A stretch of 64,000 nucleotides of DNA. Source: an uncultured Lachnospiraceae bacterium. GTDB taxonomy: Bacteria > Bacillota > Clostridia > Lachnospirales > Lachnospiraceae. Position numbers and translations under genes: made by a program. The stretch is taken from positions 124,001 through 188,000 of the forward strand of contig CADBFZ010000002.1 in NCBI GenBank assembly GCA_902794095.1. The letters are read 5' to 3'. Shown here piece by piece: positions 41,934 through 50,778 of this stretch. Position 1 is the first letter of the stretch, and each line of letters opens with the position of its first letter. Below the pieces are notes generated by a model. It saw nothing but the letters and a program-made list of their open reading frames with translations. It was not told the DNA's origin and made no database searches.

Positions 41934-43328
41934 ATGGAAAAGCTTGATAAAACAAAAAAAGCCCTTCATGAATTCGGGCAGCTTGTTGCCAGAAACAGGA
42001 AGGGACTCGGAGAAGCAATAACCCATAGCAGCTGGAAGACCAAAGTATCAATGGTCATTTTCGGTTTTGCACATATCCTTAGAAAGCAGTTCCTGAGAGG
42101 AATTACTCTTCTTGCGGGTGAAGCTGCTCTTCTTTATGTAATATTCGGTTTCGGCTGGCAGTATCTTACCAAGCTCGGAACACTCGGAACTTCCGGCGGA
42201 GGCTATAATCCCGACGGAACCATTTCCTACGGCGATAACAGCTTCTTCATATTGTTATACGGTATACTTGCTATTTTTGCGGTTATCGGACTGATAGTGC
42301 TGTGGTGTATCAATGTCACCGACAGCTACAAGTGTGAGAAGAGACTTGCAGAAGGCAGAACTCTTCCTAAGAATATCGAGGATTGGAAGAACCTCTTCGA
42401 TAAGAATTTTGCACAGACCATCCTTACCATTCCCGTTATCGGAATTTTCGTATTCACGGTAATCCCGATCATCTTCATGATCTGTGTAGCATTTACCAAC
42501 TATGATAAAGAACATACTCCTCCCGCAGCTCTTTTCAGCTGGGTTGGACTTGATAACTTCAGAGAACTCTTCAACTTCGGAGGTGGCGGGCTCGGATCCA
42601 CATTCTTCAGGGTTCTCGGATGGACACTTATCTGGTCGCTCTTCGCAACATTCCTGAACTATTTCCTCGGAATGGCAGTAGCGATCCTCATTAACCGTAA
42701 AGGAATTAAGTTTAAGAAATTATGGAGAACCATCCTGGTAACCACCATTGCGGTTCCCCAGATTGTAAGCCTTTTGTACATCGGAAAACTTTTCGCGGCA
42801 GATGGTCTTATCAATCTTTTCCTAATGAATCACGGAATAATTGAAAGGGCGATTCCTTTCTGGACGGATGCAACCTATGCGAGAGTATTGATCATCGTGA
42901 TCAACCTCTGGGTTGGTATCCCATATATGATGCTTATCACCACCGGACTTCTCATGAACATCCCTGCAGACCTTTATGAATCTGCAAGAATCGACGGAGC
43001 AAGTGCTTTCCAGAGTTTCAGAAAGATCACACTTCCTTACATGATGTTCATCACAGGCCCTTACCTTCTTACCAGCTACATCGGTAACCTGAACAACTTT
43101 AACATTATCTTCCTGCTCAACAAAGGACAGCCCAAGAGTATGGGACTTGCCAAGGCAGCGGGATCTACGGACCTTCTTGTTACATGGCTGTATACCGTAA
43201 CCGTTACCAACAACGATTACAAGACTGCAGCGGTCATCGGTATCATGGTATTCCTTGTTACGGCTATCGTATCCCTTGTCGTATACGGAATGCTGCCTTC
43301 AGTTAAAGATGAGGAGGGCTTCCAATAA
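41934..43328 (+). CDS. Sugar ABC transporter permease, MalF/GanP type
   Basis: The 464-residue protein has a cytoplasmic N-terminal segment, an early pair of membrane helices and the six-helix transport core. The EAA loop ESARIDGASAFQSFRKITLP matches carbohydrate permeases of the CUT1 class. It forms the translocation pore with the next gene's product. The CGGAGGG site supports ATG 41934. The stop overlaps the next start by one base (TAATG). No ATPase gene is present, so a shared MsmX-type ATPase is expected elsewhere. Confidence 0.93.
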   Translation: MEKLDKTKKALHEFGQLVARNRKGLGEAITHSSWKTKVSMVIFGFAHILRKQFLRGITLLAGEAALLYVIFGFGWQYLTKLGTLGTSGGGYNPDGTISYGDNSFFILLYGILAIFAVIGLIVLWCINVTDSYKCEKRLAEGRTLPKNIEDWKNLFDKNFAQTILTIPVIGIFVFTVIPIIFMICVAFTNYDKEHTPPAALFSWVGLDNFRELFNFGGGGLGSTFFRVLGWTLIWSLFATFLNYFLGMAVAILINRKGIKFKKLWRTILVTTIAVPQIVSLLYIGKLFAADGLINLFLMNHGIIERAIPFWTDATYARVLIIVINLWVGIPYMMLITTGLLMNIPADLYESARIDGASAFQSFRKITLPYMMFITGPYLLTSYIGNLNNFNIIFLLNKGQPKSMGLAKAAGSTDLLVTWLYTVTVTNNDYKTAAVIGIMVFLVTAIVSLVVYGMLPSVKDEEGFQ

Positions 43329-44179
43329 TGAGTAAAAAACAGAAAATCGGAAATTTCTTCACATATGTAGCTTTGATACTTATCAGCATTATTTGGCTGT
43401 TTCCTTTTGTGGGACTCGTGCTTCAGTCATTCAGATCATATAAGACTGAGTTCGGCGGAATGGTCGGATATCTGGTACCCAAGCAGTTTTCACTTGATTC
43501 ATATATCTTCCTGTTTAACGGCGAGTGCCAGTTCCCCAGATGGTATATGAACTCATTTATCATTGCACTCAGCCTTGCTTTTCTTCAGACCGTCATAGTA
43601 ATCTGCGTAGCATATGCGCTTTCCAGATTCAGATTCACCGGAAGAGAGTTCCTTATGAAGACATGGCTTGTCCTCGGAATGTTCCCCGGATTCTTAACTA
43701 TGATCTGTCTGTACTTCCTGCTTAAGATCATGGGTCTGACCCAGGCAGGCGCTGTTCCCGGACTCATCCTCATCGGTATGGCTTCATCCGGAATGGGATA
43801 TTATGTATGTAAAGGTTATTTCGATACCATTTCCAAGTCGCTTGACGAGGCAGCACGTATCGACGGAGCAACAAGAGCACAGATCATGGTTCAGATGATC
43901 CTTCCTCTTTCCAAGCCCATCGTAATCTACACCGCACTGGTTGCATTTATGGCTCCCTGGTGTGATTACATCTTCGCTTCATACGTTGCATTCGGACACA
44001 GCGCAAGCTACAACGTAGCAGTATCACTCCAGAACTGGGTATGGACCAATGACTACCAGGGCTTCTTCACCAGATTCTGCGCAGGCGGTATCGTAGTAGC
44101 AATTCCCGTAACCGTACTGTTCATGTTCCTTCAGAAGTACTACGTCGAAGGAATTACCGGCGGTGCAGTCAAGGGCTGA
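43328..44179 (+). CDS. Sugar ABC transporter permease, MalG/GanQ type
   Basis: The 283-residue protein has six membrane helices and the EAA loop DEAARIDGATRAQIMVQMIL followed by PLSKP, typical of MalG-like CUT1 permeases. Its length equals that of Bacillus GanQ and MalG homologues. It is translationally coupled to the upstream permease gene and followed by a terminator, so binding protein and both permeases form one unit. Confidence 0.94.
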   Translation: MSKKQKIGNFFTYVALILISIIWLFPFVGLVLQSFRSYKTEFGGMVGYLVPKQFSLDSYIFLFNGECQFPRWYMNSFIIALSLAFLQTVIVICVAYALSRFRFTGREFLMKTWLVLGMFPGFLTMICLYFLLKIMGLTQAGAVPGLILIGMASSGMGYYVCKGYFDTISKSLDEAARIDGATRAQIMVQMILPLSKPIVIYTALVAFMAPWCDYIFASYVAFGHSASYNVAVSLQNWVWTNDYQGFFTRFCAGGIVVAIPVTVLFMFLQKYYVEGITGGAVKG

Positions 44180-44194
44180 TACTTACCCGAATTC

Positions 44195-44229
44195 AAAAGA
44201 CCGTGCGTGTTATGCGTACGGTCTTTTTT
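44195..44229 (+). terminator. Intrinsic terminator of the transporter operon
   Basis: A 10-bp stem (AAAAGACCGT at 44195-44204 and ACGGTCTTTT at 44218-44227) with T run lies between the permease and galactanase genes. Readthrough could still supply the galactanase. Confidence 0.85.
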
Positions 44230-44253
44230 GAAAATTTATCTAATGGAGTTCCT

Positions 44254-46281
44254 ATGAAAAGAAAACTGACAGCTTTACTTCTATCCACCGCGCTTTTACT
44301 GACCGGTTGCGGTAATGACAACACGGCGCCGAAATGTGCGGAGCTTTTAAATACATCGGACAGGGAAATATCCGTATCCGTTTCAAGAATCGATAATTTG
44401 CCCTCTGATTTCCTCATGGGAGCGGATGTAAGTTCATACCTGGCAATTGATAAGAGCGGTGCAGCTTACTACGATTATGACGGCAATAAGCTCGATATGG
44501 ACGGTTTCTTTTCCCTGTTAAAAGAAAGCGGACTGGACCTTGTAAGATTCAGGGTCTGGAATGATCCCTACGATGATAAGGGAAGAGGATACGGCGGAGG
44601 AAATTGCGACACTCAGGCTGCGGTTAAGATGGGACAAAGTGCCACCAAGGCCGGACTTCAGGTGATGATTGATTTCCATTATTCGGACTTTTGGGCAGAC
44701 CCCAACAAGCAGATGACTCCCAAGGCATGGCTTACCATGAGTGATGAGGAGAAGGTTGCAGCACTAGAAAGCTTTACGAGAGAGTCTCTTACGGCGCTCA
44801 AGGATGCCGGTGTTAACGTTACCATCGTATCCGTCGGAAATGAAACCGATAACGGCATGAGCGGAGAAAACGGATGGGCTGAAAGGTGTGCTCTTTATAA
44901 CGCAGGAAGCAGAGCAATCAGAGAAGTTTATCCCGATGCTCTTATTGCGGTTCACTATTCAAATCCCGAGCATGACTATGTAACTTATGCAAAGCATCTT
45001 ACGGATTACAATGTGGACTACGATATCTTCGGAACTTCCTATTATCCCTGCTGGCACGGAACTCTTGAGAACCTTACTTCCACGATGAAAGAAATCGCCG
45101 ACATGACAGGAAAGCGTGTAATGGTTCTCGAAACATCTTGGGCATACACTCTTGATGACGGTGACGGAAACGGCAACACCGTATCGCGTGAAGAAAATTC
45201 AGATAACCCCTATTACAGCTACAGCGTACAGGGACAGGCTGATGAAATATCTTCCGTAACTCAGGCAATTGCAGACGTAGGAGATGCGGCGCTTGGATGC
45301 CTGTACTGGGAGCCTGCATGGATTCCTGTTAATTACTACAATCCCGAAGGAAGGGATGCGGACAAGATTCTTGCAGCTAACAGAAAAGCCTGGGAGAAGT
45401 ATGGTTCCGGATGGGCTTCAAGTTATGCATCCGTTTACGATCCTTCCGATGCCGGAGTTTATTATGGCGGAAGTGCAGTGGACAATCAGGCATTGTTTGA
45501 TTTTGCGGGATATGCACTTGATTCGCTTAACACCTTCAGATATATGAGAGAAGGTCATGAGAAGGACGGACTTACTTTATCGCAGATAATCATGCCTGCT
45601 CCGATTTCGATGGAATACGGCGAAGATATCCATGATTACTTACCCATGACGGTAAGAGGAGAACTCGATAACAAGCAGCGTCTTACTTTTAATGTAGAGT
45701 GGGATGAAGAAGAACTTGCAAGCTTTACAGGCGTCGGAGAGTATACGGCGCATTGCACTATCATTGATGAGATTCCCGGAAGCGACGGCACTCCGAGAAA
45801 AGTAATGATCAAGGTTAACATCCTTCCCGAAAATCTCCTGATTAACGGAGACATGGAAAGAGGCGATTCCACCGGCTGGACCATAAGCGATGCCATGGCG
45901 GGCATTACCACCGACGATCCTTACAGAGGAGATTATTCACTTCATTTCTGGAGCGAAGGAGCGGTTTCTTTTACTGCGACGCAGAGCATTACAGCAGGAG
46001 AGGATGGAGAGATGGTCTTCTCCATGAAGGCTCAGGGCGGTGACATGGGTGACGGACATGTCGTAAAGATCGTTGTTACGAATGAGACTACGGGTGATTC
46101 GGTTGAAGGAAGTGTAACACTGGCCGGATGGCAGAAGTGGCAGGAGACAGGCTCCATCAGCGATTCGGGAATACCCGGACTTGCCGTAAGTGCGGGGGAT
46201 AAGGTAACTCTTGAGATAGTAGTATCAGGCGCTGCAGGCGGCTGGGGAACTATCGACGATGTCTTCTTAGCATACAGATAA
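44254..46281 (+). CDS. GH53 endo-beta-1,4-galactanase lipoprotein with C-terminal CBM61-like module
   Basis: The 675-residue protein has a lipoprotein signal (LLSTALLLTGC) and a GH53 catalytic domain (about 50-400). That domain includes FLMGADVSSYLAIDKSG, LDLVRFRVWNDPYDDKGRGY, the acid/base glutamate in VSVGNETDNGM and the nucleophile in VMVLETSWAY. A linker with a bacterial Ig-like part (about 460-540) and a beta-sandwich module from NLLINGDMERGDSTGW to the end resemble the CBM61 galactan-binding layout. It should cut galactan at the cell surface for the transporter encoded upstream. Confidence 0.93.
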   Translation: MKRKLTALLLSTALLLTGCGNDNTAPKCAELLNTSDREISVSVSRIDNLPSDFLMGADVSSYLAIDKSGAAYYDYDGNKLDMDGFFSLLKESGLDLVRFRVWNDPYDDKGRGYGGGNCDTQAAVKMGQSATKAGLQVMIDFHYSDFWADPNKQMTPKAWLTMSDEEKVAALESFTRESLTALKDAGVNVTIVSVGNETDNGMSGENGWAERCALYNAGSRAIREVYPDALIAVHYSNPEHDYVTYAKHLTDYNVDYDIFGTSYYPCWHGTLENLTSTMKEIADMTGKRVMVLETSWAYTLDDGDGNGNTVSREENSDNPYYSYSVQGQADEISSVTQAIADVGDAALGCLYWEPAWIPVNYYNPEGRDADKILAANRKAWEKYGSGWASSYASVYDPSDAGVYYGGSAVDNQALFDFAGYALDSLNTFRYMREGHEKDGLTLSQIIMPAPISMEYGEDIHDYLPMTVRGELDNKQRLTFNVEWDEEELASFTGVGEYTAHCTIIDEIPGSDGTPRKVMIKVNILPENLLINGDMERGDSTGWTISDAMAGITTDDPYRGDYSLHFWSEGAVSFTATQSITAGEDGEMVFSMKAQGGDMGDGHVVKIVVTNETTGDSVEGSVTLAGWQKWQETGSISDSGIPGLAVSAGDKVTLEIVVSGAAGGWGTIDDVFLAYR

Positions 46282-46310
46282 CTGTATTTTTTCTGCATAT
46301 ATGGTATTAT

Positions 46311-46347
46311 ATGTGACATGGGGTCGGACCCCATGTCACATTTTTTG
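46311..46347 (+). terminator. Intrinsic terminator of the galactanase gene
   Basis: A perfect 14-bp stem (46311-46324 and 46328-46341) with a 3-nt loop is followed by TTTTTT. Confidence 0.95.
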
Positions 46348-46362
46348 TGAGGAGGAATGATA

Positions 46363-46542
46363 ATGTTTACTGCTCTGATAATAATCATCTTGCTTGCAGT
46401 TATATGGTTACTTCTGAAACTGCTGGGGTTTGCAATAAAGCTGCCCTTCAAGATTCTCGGTTTTATTTTCAGCAAACCATTTTCAACCATCTTTTGGTTC
46501 GTAGTTGTCGCATATATTGTGTTCTATCTGTTTGCACATTGA
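46363..46542 (+). CDS. Small membrane protein (59 aa)
   Basis: The product has two hydrophobic helices (about residues 3-22 and 38-56) joined by a short basic segment. A GGAGGA site at 46351-46356 is well placed for ATG 46363. It is followed 20 bp later by another membrane protein gene, probably on the same transcript. Function unknown. Confidence 0.7.
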   Translation: MFTALIIIILLAVIWLLLKLLGFAIKLPFKILGFIFSKPFSTIFWFVVVAYIVFYLFAH

Positions 46543-46562
46543 TTATAGAAAGGAATCATATA

Positions 46563-47483
46563 ATGTACAGTTCAAGTTTTGATCTTGGAGATCTTCTCGC
46601 CCAGATGTCTGAATCTGCAGAAAACTATACCTATATTTCCAGCTTCAGCAATACTTTCAGATTTGTATTCGCAATCCTTACCATCATAGGATTGTGGAAC
46701 ATGTTTAATAAGGCGGGAGAGCCCGGATGGGGAGCTATCATTCCTTATTACAATTCTTATCTGCTTTATAAGATTGCGGACATGACTAAGTTGTTCTGGC
46801 TTTTCCTTATCACTTCCATTACCTCTACGGTAATGATAATTGTTTTGTTTATCAGCTTTATTGCTTCGATTGTATCTATCAGCGGATCCCATTCGAGCGG
46901 AATGTACGGTGCGCTGGGATCGTTGATCGGAATGGTAGTGATCCTGTGTATTGCATGTGTGATCGGATTAGTGCTTAAGATAATGAATGCAATTAAGGTT
47001 GCACAGGTATTTAATCTTGGCGGAGGATATGCAGTCGGAATCTTCTTCCTTCCCTGGCTTTTCTATATGATCATCGGTCTTTCCAAGGAGATTCATTACA
47101 AGAACCGTATTCCCGCTCCTCAGGGATTTAACGGACAGGGATACTATCAGAATCCTTATCAGCAGCCTTACCAGCAGCAGAATTATCAGCAGAATGCATA
47201 CCAGCAAAATGCTTATCAGCAGAATGTATACGGACAGAACGTATACCAGCAGAATGCATATCAGCAGCCTACTCAGCAGCAGAGCTATCAGCAGAATCCT
47301 TATCAGCAGAATACCGCTGCTCAGAATCCTTATGCACAGACTCCTTACGGCCAGGCTCCTTATTCACAGACTGCAGAGGCTCAGCAGGCTTATGATGCCC
47401 AGCAGAGCCCTTACACGAATCCTTCCAAAGAAGAAGTTTGGAAGAATATTTACGACGAAAACAGCAACAATATCGGACAGTAA
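46563..47483 (+). CDS. DUF5684-type membrane protein with a Tyr/Gln/Asn-rich tail
   Basis: The 306-residue protein has an N-terminal membrane part with four or five helices (about 25-180) containing NKAGEPGWGAIIPYYNSYLL, characteristic of DUF5684. Its C-terminal 110 residues are low-complexity YQQN/YQQP repeats that resemble prion-like or phase-separating sequences. A short charged end (KEEVWKNIYDEN) follows. The tail should be cytoplasmic or external depending on the helix count. Function unknown. The GAAAGGAATC site supports ATG 46563. Confidence 0.85.
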   Translation: MYSSSFDLGDLLAQMSESAENYTYISSFSNTFRFVFAILTIIGLWNMFNKAGEPGWGAIIPYYNSYLLYKIADMTKLFWLFLITSITSTVMIIVLFISFIASIVSISGSHSSGMYGALGSLIGMVVILCIACVIGLVLKIMNAIKVAQVFNLGGGYAVGIFFLPWLFYMIIGLSKEIHYKNRIPAPQGFNGQGYYQNPYQQPYQQQNYQQNAYQQNAYQQNVYGQNVYQQNAYQQPTQQQSYQQNPYQQNTAAQNPYAQTPYGQAPYSQTAEAQQAYDAQQSPYTNPSKEEVWKNIYDENSNNIGQ

Positions 47484-47584
47484 TTCAGCCCGAAAAATTG
47501 TCTTTGAGAAAAATATAAATTCCTTGTTTTTTTCCTTGACATGACGATTCATTTTGGATAATATAATCGTTGTCTGTTTTGTGT

Positions 47585-47658
<74 letters not shown>

Positions 47659-47662
47659 TTAT

Positions 47663-47737
47663 GGTGGGTGTAGCACAGTTGGTTAGCGCGTCAGATTGTG
47701 GTTCTGAAGGTCGAGGGTTCGAGTCCCTCTACCCACC
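47663..47737 (+). tRNA. tRNA-His (GUG)
   Basis: The extra G at -1 (47663) pairs with C73, typical for tRNA-His. The acceptor stem, the D-arm, the anticodon loop TTGTGGT with GTG, and the T-loop TTCGAGT are present. It follows tRNA-Arg by 4 bp. Confidence 0.95.
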
Positions 47738-47740
47738 CTC

Positions 47741-47760
47741 ACGCCAACAGGCGTTTTTTT
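47741..47760 (+). terminator. Short terminator after tRNA-His
   Basis: A 5-bp stem ACGCC-AACA-GGCGT followed by seven T residues lies between tRNA-His and tRNA-Gln. Confidence 0.65.
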
Positions 47761-47790
47761 ATGACCGCAGGTACTAGTTCGAACCGGCCG

Positions 47791-47864
47791 TAGGGCTATC
47801 GCCAAGCGGTAAGGCACAGCACTTTGACTGCTGCACTCGTGGGTTCGAATCCCGCTAGCCCTGT
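47791..47864 (+). tRNA. tRNA-Gln (UUG)
   Basis: The acceptor stem TAGGGCT pairs with AGCCCTG (T-G first pair). The anticodon stem CAGCA/TGCTG encloses CTTTGAC with anticodon TTG. The D-arm GCCAAGCGGTAAGGC and T-loop TTCGAAT fit tRNA-Gln. Confidence 0.93.
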
Positions 47865-47868
47865 ACAT

Positions 47869-47941
47869 GAGACACTAGCTCAGTCGGTAGAGCACTTGAC
47901 TTTTAATCAAGTTGTCGAGGGTTCGATTCCCTCGTGTCTCA
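47869..47941 (+). tRNA. tRNA-Lys (UUU)
   Basis: The acceptor stem GAGACAC pairs with GTGTCTC. The anticodon loop CTTTTAA carries TTT, and the D-arm GCTCAGTCGGTAGAGC and T-loop TTCGATT are normal. A terminator follows. Confidence 0.96.
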
Positions 47942-47955
47942 CTCTTATAAATCCG

Positions 47956-47985
47956 AGAACCGCTTTTGAAGCGGTTCTTTTTTTA
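47956..47985 (+). terminator. Intrinsic terminator of the tRNA cluster
   Basis: A 10-bp stem (AGAACCGCTT at 47956-47965 and AAGCGGTTCT at 47969-47978) is followed by a T run. Confidence 0.95.
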
Positions 47986-48034
47986 TTCTTCCAAAAGCAG
48001 TTGTGCAAAAACTATAGCGGTATAAAAAAATCTC

Positions 48035-48090
48035 TTGCGTTAATTGCCGGTGTAGACTACAATAGCAAATAGGAAAACGGTTTCCTATTT
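48035..48090 (+). promoter_or_regulatory. malQ promoter with a palindromic operator
   Basis: TTGCGT (48035-48040), 17 bp and TACAAT (48058-48063) form the promoter. At the transcript start lies a palindrome with perfect 10-bp arms, AAATAGGAAA and TTTCCTATTT, around ACGG (48067-48090). The core GGAAA-ACGG-TTTCC is of the LacI/MalR type. It differs from the AAAACGTTTT sites of the transporter promoter, so a different regulator is likely. Confidence 0.82.
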
Positions 48091-48103
48091 TGGGAGAATA
48101 ATT

Positions 48104-49624
48104 ATGGCTAAACAGGAACATATCAGAAGAGCAGGAATACTTCTTCCGGTTTCGAGTCTTCCCTCGGAATACGGAATAGGAACATTCGGTAAGGCGGCAT
48201 ATGACTGGATCGATTTCCTTAAAGTATCGGGTCAGTCATATTGGCAGATCTTGCCCCTTGGTCCTACAGGTTACGGAGATTCTCCTTATCAGAGTTTCTC
48301 AACCTTTGCGGGCAATCCCTACTTCATTGATCTTGAGGTTCTTATAGAGGAAGGCCTCATCAAGAAGTCTGAGTGTGATGCTCTTGATTGGGGCGGAAGC
48401 GCCAGATATGTGGATTACGAGAAGATGTTCACTTCCCGTTTTGCCATTCTCAGAAAGGCCTATACAAGGGCTGTAAAGGGCGGACTTCTTCAGGATAAGG
48501 ATTTCATGTCCTTCTGTAAGAAAAATAAATCATGGCTCAATGATTACGCTCTGTACATGGCTCTTAAGAATCATTTCGGAGGAAAGAGTTACCTTCTCTG
48601 GGATGATGATATAAGACTTCGCGATAAGAAAGCCATGGAGAAGTACACCAAACTCCTTGCTTCCGATATCGGCTTCTACATGTTCCAGCAGTATGAATTC
48701 GACGTACAGTGGAAGAAGCTTAAAAAGTATGCGAATGATAACGGAATCATGATCATCGGAGATATTCCGATATATGTAGCTCCCGACGGAGCAGATACCT
48801 GGTCCGATCCCAAGCTTTTCCAGCTTGATGAAAAAGGATACCCTACAGCGGTTGCAGGATGCCCTCCCGATTGCTTTACGGAAGACGGACAGCTCTGGGG
48901 CAATCCGCTCTATGACTGGGATTATCATAAGAAGACCGGATACAAGTGGTGGATGAGAAGACTTAAAGCCTGCTTTGATATGTATGACATCGTGCGTATC
49001 GATCACTTCAGAGGATTCTATTCATATTGGTCCGTTCCTTACGGAGATAAGAACGCACGCGGCGGTAAATGGGTAAAGGGACCCGGATTTGAATTCTTCG
49101 CAGAGATGAAGCGTCAGCTCGGTGACAGACCCGTTATCGCGGAAGATCTCGGATTCTTAACAGACGGCGTTATCAAGATGGTAGAAAAGACCGGCTTCCC
49201 CGGAATGAAGATCGCACAGTTCGGATTCGATCCTTCCGCAAACAGCGAGCATGCGCCTCATAACTATGACCGCAACTTCGTTGTTTATACCGGAACTCAC
49301 GATAACGACACCATCCTTCACTGGTCCCTTAACTGTGATAAGAAGACCGCGAAGTATGCAATGAAATACACCGGCGTGAAAAAGAGAACGGAGCTTCCCG
49401 CAGCCATCATCAGAGAATGCTTTGCAAGCTGTGCGGACACCTGCATAATCCCTATTCAGGATTACCTCGAGCTCGACAACGAAGCAAGAACCAATACTCC
49501 TTCAACCTTGGGAGATAACTGGAAGTGGAGAACTTCCTACGCGGATTGGAGTGAGAAACTTTCGAAGAGATTACACAAACTTGTTAAGCTCTACGGAAGA
49601 GACGGTATGGTAGCACCCAGATAA
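48104..49624 (+). CDS. malQ: 4-alpha-glucanotransferase
   Basis: The 506-residue GH77 enzyme rearranges maltodextrins by transferring glucan chains. It opens RRAGILLPVSSLPSEYGIG and has YGDSPYQSFSTFAGNPYFID. Catalytic residues are the nucleophile Asp in VRIDHFRGF, the acid/base Glu in VIAEDLGFL and the stabilising Asp in TGTHDNDTILHW. It is cytoplasmic and probably controlled by the palindrome 14 bp upstream. It stands as a single-gene unit ended by a bidirectional terminator. Confidence 0.96.
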   Translation: MAKQEHIRRAGILLPVSSLPSEYGIGTFGKAAYDWIDFLKVSGQSYWQILPLGPTGYGDSPYQSFSTFAGNPYFIDLEVLIEEGLIKKSECDALDWGGSARYVDYEKMFTSRFAILRKAYTRAVKGGLLQDKDFMSFCKKNKSWLNDYALYMALKNHFGGKSYLLWDDDIRLRDKKAMEKYTKLLASDIGFYMFQQYEFDVQWKKLKKYANDNGIMIIGDIPIYVAPDGADTWSDPKLFQLDEKGYPTAVAGCPPDCFTEDGQLWGNPLYDWDYHKKTGYKWWMRRLKACFDMYDIVRIDHFRGFYSYWSVPYGDKNARGGKWVKGPGFEFFAEMKRQLGDRPVIAEDLGFLTDGVIKMVEKTGFPGMKIAQFGFDPSANSEHAPHNYDRNFVVYTGTHDNDTILHWSLNCDKKTAKYAMKYTGVKKRTELPAAIIRECFASCADTCIIPIQDYLELDNEARTNTPSTLGDNWKWRTSYADWSEKLSKRLHKLVKLYGRDGMVAPR

Positions 49625-49632
49625 TAAATAAA

Positions 49633-49662
49633 CCCCGTAGCACTTGGCTACGGGGATTTTAT
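49633..49662. terminator. Bidirectional terminator
   Basis: A 9-bp stem (CCCCGTAGC at 49633-49641 and GCTACGGGG at 49647-49655) with A/T-rich flanks on both sides lies between convergent malQ and the CYTH gene. Confidence 0.85.
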
Positions 49663-49668
49663 TATGAT

Positions 49669-50193
49669 TTACTGATTTTCTTCTTCGGTATCATCGAACT
49701 TGAACTCATCGGTCATTGCCATATGAGAGTTGTGATACTTGGGTTCGTATGTTACATCACGTCCGAACCATTCGGGAGGTAAGAAGTTCTGTGCAGCTTC
49801 TATACTTCCGAATTCAACCTCTGCGATCATGAGAGGAGCGAAGGGCTTATCGAATACGTCAAGCTCGATAAGAAGTGAATACTCATCGGGGGGCTTGGGA
49901 GTTCCTTCGATTACCTGAGGGTGCTCCAAGGGGATGAGATACCTTTTCTTAGAAATGACATTGCCGTCAGCTTTGGTAAGAAGGTGATAATAACCTTCTG
50001 ATGTGAGAGGAAGATTTGCTTCTTCTCTCTGCATAAGTCCCGATCCTTTGTAGGTAAGAATGAAATCGTCATCCTCACGTCTTATTCTGACTACGGGATT
50101 GGTGCACAGATATGCCTGTTCTATTAAATGAAACGGATAGCTCTCAATGTCATCAGGTAATTTATCTATTAAAAACTTTCTTTCTATTTCCAT
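49669..50193 (-). CDS. CYTH-domain protein (triphosphate tunnel fold)
   Basis: The 174-residue protein starts MEIERKFLIDKLP, containing the ExExK signature, and continues with VRIRREDDDFILTYKGSG, in which Arg and Lys line the tunnel. CYTH enzymes hydrolyse triphosphates such as tripolyphosphate or thiamine triphosphate, and some are adenylate cyclases. The natural substrate is unknown. It is the last gene of a minus-strand set with the DJ-1-like and DUF4317 genes. Confidence 0.92.
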   Translation of the reverse strand: MEIERKFLIDKLPDDIESYPFHLIEQAYLCTNPVVRIRREDDDFILTYKGSGLMQREEANLPLTSEGYYHLLTKADGNVISKKRYLIPLEHPQVIEGTPKPPDEYSLLIELDVFDKPFAPLMIAEVEFGSIEAAQNFLPPEWFGRDVTYEPKYHNSHMAMTDEFKFDDTEEENQ

Positions 50194-50207
50194 TTTTTAA
50201 TCCTGCT

Positions 50208-50777
50208 TTATTCAAACTCGGGCGAGTGATGAACTATCGCCTTTGCAATCTTTAAAGCTTCTTCCCTTCCTGCACATATTTCAACGATGGTAAGTGCAAA
50301 ATCGATGGATGCTCCCATTCCCTGACCGGTAATGATACCCGAGTCTATTTCGACGGGAGAGTGTGTTACCGTTGCGCCGCCTTCTTCGAGATGTGATTCA
50401 AATGAAGGATGGCTGGTTGCTTTCCTGCCCATCAGGAAACCTCTGTGGGCGAAGATGCTCGGTGCCGCACATATTGCGGCGATGTATTTTCCGGCACCGT
50501 AGAAGTTGCCTATCATGTCGATGAGTTCGTCGCAGGCTTCAAGGTTTTCTGTTCCGACTTTACCGCCGGGGAGAACGAGCATGGTGTACTCATCTTTATT
50601 TATATCGGCTAAAATCTTGTCGGCCTTTACCTGTATTCCGTGGGATCCGTTAACTTCAAGTCTTCCGTTTATCGATATGGTATCGATATCTATGCCTGCA
50701 CGTCTGACGATATCTACTACGGTAAGTCCTTCGATCTCTTCAAAACCGTCTGCAAGGAAAATCGCAATCTTATTCAT
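50208..50777 (-). CDS. DJ-1/PfpI-family protein
   Basis: The 189-residue protein has the DJ-1 core: MNKIAIFLADGFEEIEGLTV opens it with the conserved Glu, and KYIAAICAAPSIFAHRGFL carries the nucleophilic elbow cysteine, followed by the histidine-containing segment. Homologues are called protein deglycase, glyoxalase III or ThiJ; the activity cannot be settled from sequence. It lies one base after the DUF4317 gene on the minus strand, suggesting coupled expression. Confidence 0.92.
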   Translation of the reverse strand: MNKIAIFLADGFEEIEGLTVVDIVRRAGIDIDTISINGRLEVNGSHGIQVKADKILADINKDEYTMLVLPGGKVGTENLEACDELIDMIGNFYGAGKYIAAICAAPSIFAHRGFLMGRKATSHPSFESHLEEGGATVTHSPVEIDSGIITGQGMGASIDFALTIVEICAGREEALKIAKAIVHHSPEFE

Positions 50778-50778
50778 A

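Noticed and set aside
46278-46347. Metabolite riboswitch upstream of the small membrane proteins
   Set aside because: The structure is a simple perfect hairpin with a T run, which is explained by termination after the galactanase gene.
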